A DNA stretch of 27,205 nt from MESE01 sp036675035 (GCA_036675035.1 JAKFFO010000083.1:1-27205), one strand, 5' to 3'; counted from the stretch's first letter, positions 6,325 to 14,632 are shown. Translations and numbers: made by a program. The notes: generated by a model not told the origin, from the sequence alone.

Positions 6325-6972
6325 ATGCTTAAACTTTGCGGATTTGCCGTCAGCAACTACTACAACAAGGTGAAACTGGCCCTTCTTGAAAAAGAAGTTG
6401 AGTTCGAAGAGGTGCTCGTATGGGCCGATCGCTCCCCCGCATTGCTGGAAAAATCGCCGCTGGGAAAGGTTCCGTTTTTCGAAACCGAGAATGGCACGTT
6501 GTGCGAGTCACAGGCAATGATCGAATACGTGGAAGCGGCGTATCCGAACAAGCCGTTACTGCCGGCCGATCCGTTTGCAGCTGCAAAGGTAAGAGAGCTG
6601 ATCGTTTTCATGGAGCTGCATCTCGAACTGGTTGCGCGCGAATTGTATGGCCAGGCTTTTTTTGGCGGCACGGTCACCGATGAAGTGAAAGAGCGTACCC
6701 GCAAATTGTTAACCCGCAATGCGAAGGCATTCGCCAAGCTGGCCAAGTTTTCGCCATACGTCGCCGGCGCCGAATTCACGATGGCTGATTGCGTGGCGTT
6801 GGTGCATTTGCCGCTGGTATCGATGGCTTCCAAAGCCATTTATGGCGAAGACGTGCTGGCTGACCTGCCGGTGCGTGATTACACCAAGATGCTGGGTGAG
6901 CGCCCAACCGTGCAGAAGGTGAATGCGGATCGTAAATTGAACCAGGAGCTGTCGAAGGCCAGGTCCAAATAA
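6325..6972 (+). CDS. glutathione S-transferase family protein
   Basis: The 215-residue protein has an N-terminal thioredoxin-like domain (about 1-78: LKLCGFAVSNYYNKVKLALLEK, then SPLGKVPFFE with the cis-Pro, then the glutathione-binding ESQAMIEYV) and an all-helical C-terminal domain carrying the N-capping-box region YVAGAEFTMADCVAL. The Ser in AVSNYYN is at the position of the usual catalytic Ser/Tyr/Cys. It would act on electrophiles or peroxides with glutathione in the cytoplasm, with substrate unknown. The ATG at 6325 has GGGAGA 4 bp upstream; a longer frame from 6274 would take in the inverted repeat. It diverges from the crotonase gene and converges on the aminotransferase gene. Confidence 0.9.
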   Translation: MLKLCGFAVSNYYNKVKLALLEKEVEFEEVLVWADRSPALLEKSPLGKVPFFETENGTLCESQAMIEYVEAAYPNKPLLPADPFAAAKVRELIVFMELHLELVARELYGQAFFGGTVTDEVKERTRKLLTRNAKAFAKLAKFSPYVAGAEFTMADCVALVHLPLVSMASKAIYGEDVLADLPVRDYTKMLGERPTVQKVNADRKLNQELSKARSK

Positions 6973-6974
6973 TA

Positions 6975-7047
6975 TTCACTTTCAACCGGTGCCGGTGTCG
7001 ATATCGGCGGTGCGTTCACGGCACCGGTTTCTCAAATTCAAAGTGAA
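6975..7047. terminator. nested hairpin between convergent genes
   Basis: The 11-bp perfect arms AACCGGTGCCG (6984-6994) and complement (7019-7029) enclose 24 bases. They are flanked by a second pair of arms, TTCACTTT (6975-6982) and AAAGTGAA (7040-7047). The structure fills the gap between the glutathione transferase stop and the aminotransferase stop and reaches into the latter. Bidirectional termination is the simplest reading. Confidence 0.6.
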
Positions 7048-8243
7048 GCCAGCCGATCCAGTGCCAATTGCAGCGTTTCGTCTTTTTTCGCAAAACAGAA
7101 GCGGATGATGCCGGACTCTTTCGGCTGATGGTAGAACGCCGACACCGGAATCGCCGCAACGCCGATTTCGGACGTAAGCCATTTTGCGAAATCTGCTTCC
7201 GGCAAATCCGAGATCGCCGAATAATCCACACACTGGAAATAGGTGCCGTCGGACGGCAATAATCTGAAGCGGGTATGCGTCAGCCTGTTCCGGAAAAGAT
7301 CGCGCTTGCGCTGGTAAAACGCGGCCAGGTCCAGATATGGCGCAGGATTTGCCATATAAGCGGCAAGTCCATGCTGCATCGGCGTATTCACGGTAAATAC
7401 ATTGAACTGATGGACTTTGCGGAATTCTGCCGTCAGTGCCGCAGGCGCTGCGACATAACCGACTTTCCAACCCGTGACATGATACGTTTTTCCAAAGCTC
7501 GACACGATGAATGAGCGGGCCGCAAGATCGGGATGCCGGCATACCGATTCATGCCTTGCTCCGTCGAATACCATGTGCTCATAGACTTCATCCGACAAGA
7601 TCAGGATGCCGGTGCCTTTTACAATGTCATTCAATGCATCGATGTCGGCCTCACGCAAAATGGTCCCGGTCGGGTTATGCGGTGAATTGATCAGGATCAT
7701 GCGCGTCTTTTCAGTCACTACTGTCGCGACCCTGTCCCACGGAACGCTATATCCGGACTGGCCGATTTCCATCTGCACAAACACCGGAACGCCGCCAGCC
7801 AATTCGATCGCCGGTACATAGCTGTCGTAAGCCGGTTCGATTACGATCACTTCATCGCCTGGATGAACCGCGCATAAAATTACCGTCAGAATTGCCTGGG
7901 TTGCGCCGGCGGTCACCGTGATTTCGGTGGCAGGTTCGTATGATCGATCGTATATCTTCCGGATTTTTTGCGCGATTGCGTCGCGCAATGACGGGATTCC
8001 CGCCATCGGCGGATACTGATTGAATCCGCTTTTCATCGCAGCGGCGACTTCATTGATCAGTGTCGCGTCACAATCGAAGTCGGGGAAACCCTGGCCCAGG
8101 TTGACCGCTCCCTTTTCAGTCGCCAGTGCCGACATCACGGTAAAAATTGTGGTGCCGACATCGGGGAGCCGGGATGCAAGCTGGACTGGGCTGGACGCCG
8201 ACGCATGCGGCGAAGTATGGATGGCTTCGGTAGATGTGTTCAT
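7038..8243 (-). CDS. ybdL: PLP-dependent aminotransferase, YbdL/methionine aminotransferase type
   Basis: This 401-residue fold-type I aminotransferase (class I/II) has the family landmarks: GQGFPDFDC near the N terminus, the PLP-phosphate segment TAGATQAI (111-118), SPHNPTG (N190), DEVYEH (D218, Y221), the Schiff-base lysine K252 in SSFGKTYHVTGWK, and R381 in IIRFCFAKKDE for the substrate carboxylate. The sequence is close to E. coli YbdL, which prefers methionine, phenylalanine and related amino acids with 2-oxo acids. The first 20 or so residues are Ser/Thr/Ala-rich and not conserved, so an internal start cannot be excluded. It is a single-gene unit bounded by a nested hairpin downstream. 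Confidence 0.9.
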   Translation of the reverse strand: MNTSTEAIHTSPHASASSPVQLASRLPDVGTTIFTVMSALATEKGAVNLGQGFPDFDCDATLINEVAAAMKSGFNQYPPMAGIPSLRDAIAQKIRKIYDRSYEPATEITVTAGATQAILTVILCAVHPGDEVIVIEPAYDSYVPAIELAGGVPVFVQMEIGQSGYSVPWDRVATVVTEKTRMILINSPHNPTGTILREADIDALNDIVKGTGILILSDEVYEHMVFDGARHESVCRHPDLAARSFIVSSFGKTYHVTGWKVGYVAAPAALTAEFRKVHQFNVFTVNTPMQHGLAAYMANPAPYLDLAAFYQRKRDLFRNRLTHTRFRLLPSDGTYFQCVDYSAISDLPEADFAKWLTSEIGVAAIPVSAFYHQPKESGIIRFCFAKKDETLQLALDRLASL

Positions 8244-8275
8244 TTGAATTCAATAGGGCGCGTGCTTAATCCGGC

Positions 8276-8281
8276 ATTTTA
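8276..8281 (-). promoter_or_regulatory. possible -10 box for the aminotransferase gene
   Basis: A TAAAAT hexamer on the minus strand lies 32 bp before the aminotransferase ATG. The region 17 bp upstream has no convincing -35, so the call is weak. Confidence 0.3.
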
Positions 8282-8324
8282 ACGGATCGCGCATCCAGAT
8301 CGATCCGCCGCCATCACCAGTGGT

Positions 8325-8780
8325 TTATCCCGGTGCCGGCGGGCGCCGTACATACGTCGCCCAGGCATCCGGCGGCATGATGGTGAAAAGGCCGGCCTTT
8401 GCGGTTCTTCTTGCCAGTTTAAGCAATGCCTTGTCCTTGGTGATCAGCACATCCGCGTTCGCGTCGCGGCTCAATTCCAGGAATTTCTGATCGTCCGGGT
8501 CGCGGCAAACAGGAAGCGGTATTTCGGAGCTGTCCCTGTCCGGTACGATGCATGCAATCACCGAATCGAATTCAGCAATGGTTCGGGCCCTCGATTCTTC
8601 GGTCAGCGGCAGGTGCGGATAGTTCAACACAATCAGCCATTCCGTTCTACAGTCATGCCGGGTCACCGCTTCGACGGTGCGGTCGCGCAGCGCCAGATGC
8701 AATTCCGCCCAACGCGGATCGCGAAATACGAACAGGTCGAGACATACATTCGTGTCGAGGACGATGCGCTTCGGTATCAT
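8325..8780 (-). CDS. PIN-domain putative toxin/ribonuclease, no visible antitoxin
   Basis: This 151-residue PIN-domain protein starts RIVLDTNVCLDLFVF (D9), has E47 in CRTEWLIVL, and ends with CRDPDDQKFLEL (D97) and VLITKDKALLKLA (D116), so all four metal-binding acids of a PIN nuclease appear present. It fits the group named putative toxin-antitoxin toxin component, PIN family (COG1569-like). No small antitoxin frame with a ribosome site is next to it: upstream it diverges from yaaA with a 27-bp gap, and downstream 81 bp separate it from the aminotransferase start. It may be a free-standing RNA-processing nuclease. Its promoter must overlap the start of yaaA. Confidence 0.85.
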   Translation of the reverse strand: MIPKRIVLDTNVCLDLFVFRDPRWAELHLALRDRTVEAVTRHDCRTEWLIVLNYPHLPLTEESRARTIAEFDSVIACIVPDRDSSEIPLPVCRDPDDQKFLELSRDANADVLITKDKALLKLARRTAKAGLFTIMPPDAWATYVRRPPAPG

Positions 8781-8807
8781 GTGGAAAATTTTCGTTTGGA
8801 TAAGCTC

Positions 8808-9584
8808 ATGCTGATTGTTTTATCGCCTGCAAAAACACTTGATTTCACTACACCTCCCAATACCGACAAACACAGCCTGCCTCAATTCATCGGACGCTCG
8901 GCCGAGCTGATCAAAATCCTCAGGCAACATGCACCGGCGCAGATTGCAAGCCTGATGCGCATTTCCGATCCGCTGGCAGCGCTCAATGCCGAGCGCTATG
9001 CCGCCTGGTCGAAAAAATTCACGCGCGAGAATTCAAGGCAGGCGGTGCTGGCATTTGATGGCGATGTCTATGGCGGCCTCGACGCGCGCTCGATGAGCAG
9101 CGGCGCGCTTGGATATGCGCAGTCGCATATCCGCATTTTATCCGGGTTGTACGGGTTGCTGCGTCCGCTCGATCTGATGCAGCCATATCGCCTGGAAATG
9201 GGCACTCGCCTTGCTACTTCGCGCGGCAAGGATTTATATGCGTTTTGGGGGCATACGCTGACCAGGACGCTCGATCAGGAACTGACCGATAGAAATTCGA
9301 AGGCGCTGGTCAATCTGGCATCCGAAGAATATTTCAAGGCAGTCCGGACTGACAAACTAAGCGTACCAGTCGTAAGCCCAGTGTTCGAAGACTGGAAAAA
9401 CGGGCAGTACAAGATAATTTCCTTTTATGCAAAACGCGCGCGCGGACTGATGGCTCGTTTTGCAGCTGTCAACAATATTACCGAGCCCGAGCGGTTGAAG
9501 CAATTTGATATGGAGGGCTATTCGTTTGATGAAAGCAGATCCAGCGACCGGCGCTGGGTTTTCAGCCGGAATCTCGCTCAATAG
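8808..9584 (+). CDS. yaaA: peroxide stress protein YaaA (DUF328)
   Basis: The 258-residue product is of normal YaaA length and shows the family start MLIVLSPAKTLDF. It also has the central VLAFDGDVYGGLDA, the HIRILSGLYGLLRPLDLMQPYRLEMGT signature in two adjoining pieces, NLASEEYFKAV, and ISFYAKRARGLMARF near the end. In E. coli YaaA is induced by OxyR and lowers free iron during peroxide stress; it binds DNA-like structures in vitro. The start at 8808 is chosen because it gives the family N terminus and has GGATAAG just upstream. The longer frame back to 8613 is antisense to the PIN gene. Only 27 bp separate its start from that of the divergent PIN gene. Confidence 0.94.
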   Translation: MLIVLSPAKTLDFTTPPNTDKHSLPQFIGRSAELIKILRQHAPAQIASLMRISDPLAALNAERYAAWSKKFTRENSRQAVLAFDGDVYGGLDARSMSSGALGYAQSHIRILSGLYGLLRPLDLMQPYRLEMGTRLATSRGKDLYAFWGHTLTRTLDQELTDRNSKALVNLASEEYFKAVRTDKLSVPVVSPVFEDWKNGQYKIISFYAKRARGLMARFAAVNNITEPERLKQFDMEGYSFDESRSSDRRWVFSRNLAQ

Positions 9585-9597
9585 CAGGCAGGTTCAT

Positions 9598-9623
9598 AAA
9601 AAAAGCCTCGTAAAACGAGGCTT
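9598..9623 (-). terminator. intrinsic terminator of bamD
   Basis: The 8-bp arms AAGCCTCG (9603-9610) and CGAGGCTT (9616-9623) have a five-base loop. On the minus strand the hairpin is followed by seven T (9604-9598). It begins 10 bp after the bamD stop and is a textbook intrinsic terminator. It may also serve yaaA from the other side. Confidence 0.9.
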
Positions 9624-9632
9624 CGTATCGAA

Positions 9633-10433
9633 TTACCAGATTTTCCACCATGGCTTGGTTTTCTTGCGCCCGCCAGTCAGGAATTCGCTGCTCGGGAAAT
9701 TCTTTTTGAACACGCGATTGGCATCATCACGCAGTTCCGTCATGCCCAGTGCGTCGTAGGAGCGGACCATGATAAACAAGGCTTCTTCGATTGCCGGGCT
9801 GTCGCGATAATTTTTTAACGCGGCCTCCGCGCGATTCGCGGCGGCAAGATAGGCGCCGCGCCGATAATAGTAGCTTGCAACATGAACTTCGTACTGCGCC
9901 ATCGAATTGACCAGATATCGCAGGCGCTCGCGTGCATCTTCTGCGTAAATACTGTTCGGGAACCGCTCAACCAATTGCTTGAACGAGTCGAACGCATCGC
10001 GGGCTGCCTTGGGGTCGCGCTCACTCGGGTCTTGTTGAGCGAGAAACTCGAACATGCCGACATTGTCGTTAAAGTTGATCAAGCCGCGCAAGTAGTACAT
10101 GTAATCGACATTCGGATGGTCGGGATGAAGCTTGATGAAGCGCTCGGTTGCGGCCAGTGCCAGCGCCTGATCACCCTGGCGATAATGAGTATAGGCGATT
10201 TCCATTTGCGCTTGCTGCGCAAAGGTGCCGAATGGATAACGGGATTCGAGTTTTTCGAAATGGGAAATCGCCGTTTCGAAATTCCCGCCCGCTAATTCGG
10301 AGCGGGCCTCCGCGTATAATTTGGCAGCGGACCATGTCCGGGTTTCGTCGGGCGGTTCGTCCTGGAGAACCCCGCATGCCGAGAGGGACAGAACAAATGC
10401 GAAAGCCGAAATTTTGAATAATCTGTTTTGCAT
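9633..10433 (-). CDS. bamD: outer membrane protein assembly lipoprotein BamD (ComL)
   Basis: This 266-residue lipoprotein has a short signal peptide ending in the lipobox LSAC (Cys20 acylated), followed by TPR-like helical repeats from about residue 35: KLYAEARSELAGGNFETAISHFEKLESRYPFG, here spanning two adjoining segments, then QGDQALALAATERFIKLHPDHPNVDYMYYLRGL, likewise. BamD is an essential inner-leaflet partner of BamA in inserting outer-membrane beta-barrels. The start at 10433 gives a normal signal peptide; the longer frame would put 28 extra residues ahead of it. It diverges from rluD, a neighbourhood common in betaproteobacteria, and is followed by a strong terminator. Confidence 0.93.
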   Translation of the reverse strand: MQNRLFKISAFAFVLSLSACGVLQDEPPDETRTWSAAKLYAEARSELAGGNFETAISHFEKLESRYPFGTFAQQAQMEIAYTHYRQGDQALALAATERFIKLHPDHPNVDYMYYLRGLINFNDNVGMFEFLAQQDPSERDPKAARDAFDSFKQLVERFPNSIYAEDARERLRYLVNSMAQYEVHVASYYYRRGAYLAAANRAEAALKNYRDSPAIEEALFIMVRSYDALGMTELRDDANRVFKKNFPSSEFLTGGRKKTKPWWKIW

Positions 10434-10467
10434 GGATATTTGCAAGAATGCGTCTAAACAATCAATG

Positions 10468-10473
10468 ATTATA
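10468..10473 (-). promoter_or_regulatory. putative -10 box of bamD
   Basis: A perfect TATAAT on the minus strand lies 34 bp before the bamD ATG. Seventeen bp upstream is GTATCA, a poor -35. If real, this promoter overlaps the 5' end of the longest rluD frame. Confidence 0.45.
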
Positions 10474-10477
10474 GCTG

Positions 10478-11524
10478 ATGGGATTTGCCGTGATACCAAC
10501 CGAAATGCCGATTTCAATGAATAAATTGCCGGAACCGGAGGTTGAAGACGCAGACGATGGCGATATTACCTTATCGGAAAGCGCTCCCATAATACTGAAG
10601 CTCACGCCGGAGGTTTGCGGGATCCGGCTGGACAAGGTATTGCCGACGCTGATCCCGCAGTATTCACGCAGCCGGATACAGCAGTGGATCGAGGGCGGAC
10701 ATGTGACCGTGGACGGCCAGCTCGGACGTGGCAAGACCACCGTATTCGGCGATGAAACCGTGATTATCCTGCCTCAGGCTGCGCCCGACGAACAGGCGTT
10801 CAAGCCGGAAGCGATGGACCTCAACGTGGTCCATGAAGATGCTGCGATTCTGGTCATAGCCAAGCCGGCCGGCCTGGTGGTACATCCGGGGGCAGGGAAC
10901 TGGTCCGGCACTTTATTGAACGGCCTCCTGCATTATCTTCCGTCGATTGCCCGCGTACCGCGGGCAGGAATTGTGCACCGGCTGGACAAGGATACGAGCG
11001 GGCTGATGGTAGTCGCGAAAACACTGTCGGCGCATACGGATCTGGTGCGCCAGCTTCAGGCGCGCACGGTCAAGCGGGAATACGCCGCCCTGGTCTGGGG
11101 TACGCCGCAAGCGATCGGCAAGGTTGATGCCGCCATCGGTCGGCATCCACGCGACCGCTTGAAGATGGCGGTACTTGAAAATGCGACTGCCAAACCGGCG
11201 CTCACGCATTATCAGCGCATTGCAGCCGGTGCCCACGCCGGACGTCCGGTATGCCTGATGCGGTGCCAGCTCGAAACAGGACGTACTCATCAGATCCGTG
11301 TCCATATGCAATCAATCGGTCACCCGCTGGTTGGCGATGCATTGTATGGAAAACCGCATCTTGCGTCGGTTTTCGAACGCCAGGCGCTGCATGCCTACCG
11401 GCTGGGCCTGATACATCCGGTGTCGCAAGAAGCATGCGAATGGACCAGCCCCTTGCCGCAGGATTTCGCCGACTTGCTTGCGCAAGTCGGTATATCGGCG
11501 CCGATAATTGCCGCGCCGATATAA
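10478..11524 (+). CDS. rluD: 23S rRNA pseudouridine synthase RluD
   Basis: This RluA-family pseudouridine synthase modifies helix 69 of 23S rRNA (E. coli positions 1911, 1915 and 1917). An S4 RNA-binding domain (about 48-110, CGIRLDKVLPTLIPQYSRSR, then IEGGHVTVDG) precedes the catalytic domain with VIAKPAGLVVHPGAG, the active-site motif VHRLDKDTSGLMVVAK (catalytic D170), and LETGRTHQIRVHMQSIGHPLVGD across two adjoining segments. The length is 348 residues from the first ATG, slightly longer than E. coli RluD (326). Starts at 10505 or 10517 are equally plausible because none has a clear ribosome site. The acidic N-terminal tail before the S4 domain is poorly conserved. It is the first gene of a unit with pgeF. 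Confidence 0.93.
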   Translation: MGFAVIPTEMPISMNKLPEPEVEDADDGDITLSESAPIILKLTPEVCGIRLDKVLPTLIPQYSRSRIQQWIEGGHVTVDGQLGRGKTTVFGDETVIILPQAAPDEQAFKPEAMDLNVVHEDAAILVIAKPAGLVVHPGAGNWSGTLLNGLLHYLPSIARVPRAGIVHRLDKDTSGLMVVAKTLSAHTDLVRQLQARTVKREYAALVWGTPQAIGKVDAAIGRHPRDRLKMAVLENATAKPALTHYQRIAAGAHAGRPVCLMRCQLETGRTHQIRVHMQSIGHPLVGDALYGKPHLASVFERQALHAYRLGLIHPVSQEACEWTSPLPQDFADLLAQVGISAPIIAAPI

Positions 11525-11537
11525 AGGGCCCAAACAG

Positions 11538-12296
11538 ATGGAGTTGGAACTGATCAAGCCCGACTGGGTAGGAGCGCCGTGCAATATCGGCGCATTTTCA
11601 ACAGTGCGTCGAGGCGGATTCAGCCCTGCGCCTTACGACAATGGCAGCGGTGGTGGCGGCCTCAATCTGGGGTTGCATGTAGAAGACGCGCCGGGCAATG
11701 TCGCACAAAACCGCGGCCTGCTTCGATCGCTGCTTCCGGCCGAGCCGGCCTGGTTGACGCAGATCCACGGCACAACGGTTGTGGAGGCATCTTCAGCAAA
11801 AGCAACGCCGCGGGCCGACGCCAGTGTCGCGACGCAACGCGGCGCGGTCTGCGTGATTCAAACTGCGGATTGTCTGCCGGTATTGTTTTGCGATGTTACC
11901 GGAAACGTGGTCGGCGCAGCGCACGCCGGCTGGCGTGGCCTGGCAGGCGGCGTGCTCGAGAATACGGTCGACAGCATGCGCAATAGAGGAGCCGGCGACA
12001 TCATCGCGTGGATGGGTCCGGCAATAGGGCCCGAGCAGTTCGAAGTAGGTGAAGACGTATTGCGCGCATTTTCCGCAGTCGACCATAAAACCGAAGCTGC
12101 ATTCAAGCCGATCGAAAGCACGCCAGGTAAATATCTGGCCGATATTTATCGGATTGCGCGCCGTCTTTTATCTCGGCACGGCGTTCAAAACGTTTACGGT
12201 GGAGATTTTTGCACCGTAACCGATGTTTCACGGTTTTACTCTTACCGGCGCGACAAGATAACCGGGCGCATGGCGACTTTGATCTGGCTCAATTAG
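11538..12296 (+). CDS. pgeF: peptidoglycan editing factor PgeF / YfiH (polyphenol oxidase family)
   Basis: The 252-residue product belongs to the YfiH/DUF152 family. The zinc-binding triad is visible as H77 (TQIHGTT), C112 (TADCLPVLF) and H129 (AAHAGWRGLAGG), matching H71, C107 and H124 of E. coli YfiH. The C-terminal YGGDFCTVTD and FYSYRRDKITGRMATLIWL are also family features. E. coli PgeF removes wrongly incorporated L-Ser peptides from peptidoglycan precursors; other members act on purine nucleosides. The start at 11538 has AAAGGG about 9 bp upstream and follows the rluD stop by 13 bp. An alternative TTG at 11508 overlaps rluD and adds unlike residues. The rluD-pgeF order is widely conserved. 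Confidence 0.92.
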   Translation: MELELIKPDWVGAPCNIGAFSTVRRGGFSPAPYDNGSGGGGLNLGLHVEDAPGNVAQNRGLLRSLLPAEPAWLTQIHGTTVVEASSAKATPRADASVATQRGAVCVIQTADCLPVLFCDVTGNVVGAAHAGWRGLAGGVLENTVDSMRNRGAGDIIAWMGPAIGPEQFEVGEDVLRAFSAVDHKTEAAFKPIESTPGKYLADIYRIARRLLSRHGVQNVYGGDFCTVTDVSRFYSYRRDKITGRMATLIWLN

Positions 12297-12364
12297 TGGT
12301 GATCAACGCGAGCTAGCCGGGTTGTGCCGTTATCACCCCAAATTCAAATTCAATCGATTCCTAA

Positions 12365-12664
12365 TCACTGATGGTCAGGCCCGAGCTTGTTTTGACTCGG
12401 GTTGCCCTTCGTCGGCACGGAGGCTTGTTCTCCGGCCTCATTCGAAGTCGCGGGCTCGGCAATCGACGCGTCGCCGGAATCCAGCGCTTGTTTTTTTAAC
12501 GCACCGCGCCTGCGCTTGCGTTGCCGGAACCCGGTTAGGTATAGAATAATTGCTAACGGTAAGGCGCAGTACATCATGAAGGTCGTGACGCCGGCAATCA
12601 CCGAATTTTCGGTAATTGCCATCATCAGCACAACATAGATCCAGCCGATGGCAACGATATACAT
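12365..12664 (-). CDS. small conserved membrane protein, function unknown
   Basis: The 99-residue protein starts MYIVAIGWIYVVLMMAI and has two hydrophobic stretches (about 2-18 and 22-45), followed by a strongly basic RQRKRRR patch (47-53) and a hydrophilic, Pro/Ser/Glu-rich tail. The basic patch after the second segment predicts that both termini face the cytoplasm. I recall similar small proteins near phaC in Burkholderiales, but no function is known to me. The ATG at 12664 is chosen because the longer upstream frame is antisense to phaC and not hydrophobic. It diverges from phaC with a 54-bp gap, so the two promoters must overlap, and it converges on pgeF. Confidence 0.72.
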   Translation of the reverse strand: MYIVAIGWIYVVLMMAITENSVIAGVTTFMMYCALPLAIILYLTGFRQRKRRRGALKKQALDSGDASIAEPATSNEAGEQASVPTKGNPSQNKLGPDHQ

Positions 12665-12675
12665 AATGGATTCTG

Positions 12676-12704
12676 TTGGACGCAAACAGCAACGATACGC
12701 TAAA
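12676..12704 (+). promoter_or_regulatory. possible promoter of phaC
   Basis: TTGGAC (12676-12681) and GCTAAA (12699-12704) have an ideal 17-bp spacer in the 54-bp gap before phaC. The -10 matches the consensus only partly, and the leader would be very short (about 8 nt). Confidence 0.35.
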
Positions 12705-12718
12705 AAAGTGATACAGAC

Positions 12719-14437
12719 ATGAATACGTCCACCCCGCAATCCACGCTTTCCCCGTGGATGTCCCAATTCGCAAACCCTGATGTCTGGCAGTCGTGGTTCA
12801 AGCAAGCATCCATCGCCGGCAATCCTGACAATGCGAAGGCTGTGAGCGATCTGGCAGTCGTTCTGGATCCCGCTATCGTTGCCCAATTGCAGAATGATTA
12901 CATGCAGCAGTTCTCGGCATTGTGGCAGGACATGCTGGTGATGAAAATTCCGTCTGTTGCCGACAAGCGGTTCAAGGCGCCGACTTGGCAATCAAATCCG
13001 CTATGCGCGTTCAATGCTGCGGCATATCTTTTGAATGCACGTTTTTTAATGTCGATGGCCGATGCGGCGCAGACTTCTCCCAAGATAAAGCAAAAAATCA
13101 GATTCGCGGTGCAGCAGGCAATCGACGCAATGTCGCCATCGAATTTTTTGGTGACCAATCCGGAGGCGCAGAAAAAAATCCTGGAGACCAAAGGTGAAAG
13201 CCTGGCGAAGGGCTTGGTCAATATGCTGGCGGACATGCAGAAGGGACGGATTTCGCAGACGGACGAATCGGCGTTTGAAGTTGGCCGCAACGTTGCCACG
13301 ACCGAGGGCGCCGTGGTTTTCGAAAACGAATTGTTTCAGCTGATTCAATACAAGCCGCTTACCGCCACTGTTCATGAGCGGCCGATGCTGTTCGTGCCGC
13401 CTTGCATCAACAAGTACTACATCATGGATTTGCAGCCGGCGAATTCGTTGGTGCGATACACGGTGGAACAAGGGCACACGGTTTTTCTGGTTTCATGGCG
13501 CAACGCGGACGAATCTATCGCGCACGCCACCTGGGATAACTACATCGCCGATGGCGTCATCAAGGCGATCCAGACTGTTCAAACGATAAGCAAGCAGGAA
13601 CAGATCAATGCACTCGGCTTTTGCGTCGGCGGCACCTTGCTCGCAAGTGCGCTGGCAATATTGTCTGCGCGCGGCGAGCAACCCGTCGCCAGTTTGACGA
13701 TGCTGACCGCGCTGCTTGATTTTTCGGATACCGGTGTTATCGATGTTTATATCGATGAAGCTCAGGTATCGAAACGGGAGCAGGAAATCGGGCGCGGCGG
13801 GCTGATGCCGGGGCGCGATTTTTCGGCTGCTTTTTCCAGCCTGCGCTCCAACGACCTGGTCTGGAACTATGTCGAGTCGAACTATCTGAAAGGCGAGGAA
13901 CCGCCGCCATTCGACCTGTTGTACTGGAATGCCGACAGTACGAATCTTCCGGGTCCGATGTTTTGCTGGTATTTGCGCAACATGTACCTGGAAAATAATC
14001 TGAAAGTGCCTGGCAAGTTAAGCGTGATGGGAGAAAAAATCGATCTCGGCAGGATCGATGCGCCGGTATTTATCTATGCGTCCCGTGAAGATCACATCGT
14101 CCCATGGAATTCAGCATATGCATCAACCCGACTGTTGAATCCGCGAAAGACCCGGAAAAATCGTTTCGTGCTCGGCGCTTCCGGGCATATTGCCGGCGTG
14201 ATCAATCCCCCTGCGCAAAAGAAGCGCAGTTACTGGACCAATGACGACTTGACATCGGACCCGAAGGCATGGCTGGCCAGCGCAGCAGAACATGCAGGCA
14301 GCTGGTGGCCGGAGTGGTCTGCGTTCCTGATGAAATATTCGGGCAAAAAGATAAAGGCGCCGACTAAGTACGGCAATACGAAACTCAAGCCGATAGAGCC
14401 GGCGCCGGGCCGTTACGTCAAGGTACGAGCCGATTGA
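12719..14437 (+). CDS. phaC: class I poly(3-hydroxyalkanoate) synthase PhaC
   Basis: The 572-residue product is of class I synthase length and polymerises (R)-3-hydroxyacyl-CoA into PHA on the granule surface. A variable N-terminal domain precedes an alpha/beta-hydrolase core with the lipase-like box GFCVGGT. The catalytic triad is C302, D458 (ASREDHIVPW) and H490 (GASGHIAGV), matching C319, D480 and H508 of Cupriavidus necator. WWPEWSAFL and the C-terminal lysine-rich segment are also typical. The ribosome site is weak. Neither phaA nor phaB follows; instead there is a 450-bp spacer and then phaR. Monomers must come from elsewhere, possibly from the MaoC hydratases at the window start (inference). 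Confidence 0.96.
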   Translation: MNTSTPQSTLSPWMSQFANPDVWQSWFKQASIAGNPDNAKAVSDLAVVLDPAIVAQLQNDYMQQFSALWQDMLVMKIPSVADKRFKAPTWQSNPLCAFNAAAYLLNARFLMSMADAAQTSPKIKQKIRFAVQQAIDAMSPSNFLVTNPEAQKKILETKGESLAKGLVNMLADMQKGRISQTDESAFEVGRNVATTEGAVVFENELFQLIQYKPLTATVHERPMLFVPPCINKYYIMDLQPANSLVRYTVEQGHTVFLVSWRNADESIAHATWDNYIADGVIKAIQTVQTISKQEQINALGFCVGGTLLASALAILSARGEQPVASLTMLTALLDFSDTGVIDVYIDEAQVSKREQEIGRGGLMPGRDFSAAFSSLRSNDLVWNYVESNYLKGEEPPPFDLLYWNADSTNLPGPMFCWYLRNMYLENNLKVPGKLSVMGEKIDLGRIDAPVFIYASREDHIVPWNSAYASTRLLNPRKTRKNRFVLGASGHIAGVINPPAQKKRSYWTNDDLTSDPKAWLASAAEHAGSWWPEWSAFLMKYSGKKIKAPTKYGNTKLKPIEPAPGRYVKVRAD

Positions 14438-14632
14438 CCGGTGTGAAAAAGCCTCGGAATCAATGGATCAGTGTTTCGCATGAAAAGACTGAACCGTGTA
14501 AATAAAAAAACAAATAAAAGCAGGCATCGCAAGCAGCGTTGCCACGGGCAGAAAGTGTTGAATGGTTGCTTAGGGCCAGCTCAGGAATAACCTGCAAATT
14601 TTTTCTGGTCGAAGCTGGCGCGCTACTGCGTT

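Noticed and set aside
8325..8780. A complete toxin-antitoxin pair
   Set aside because: No antitoxin-sized frame with a start signal lies on either side of the PIN gene.
12298..12337. GGTGAT/ATCACC pairing between convergent pgeF and the small membrane protein gene
   Set aside because: Only 6 bp with a 28-bp loop and no T run, so too weak to call a terminator.
12665..12991. Upstream extension of the small membrane protein
   Set aside because: It runs antisense to phaC and shows no family-like features; the hydrophobic protein begins at the ATG at 12664.
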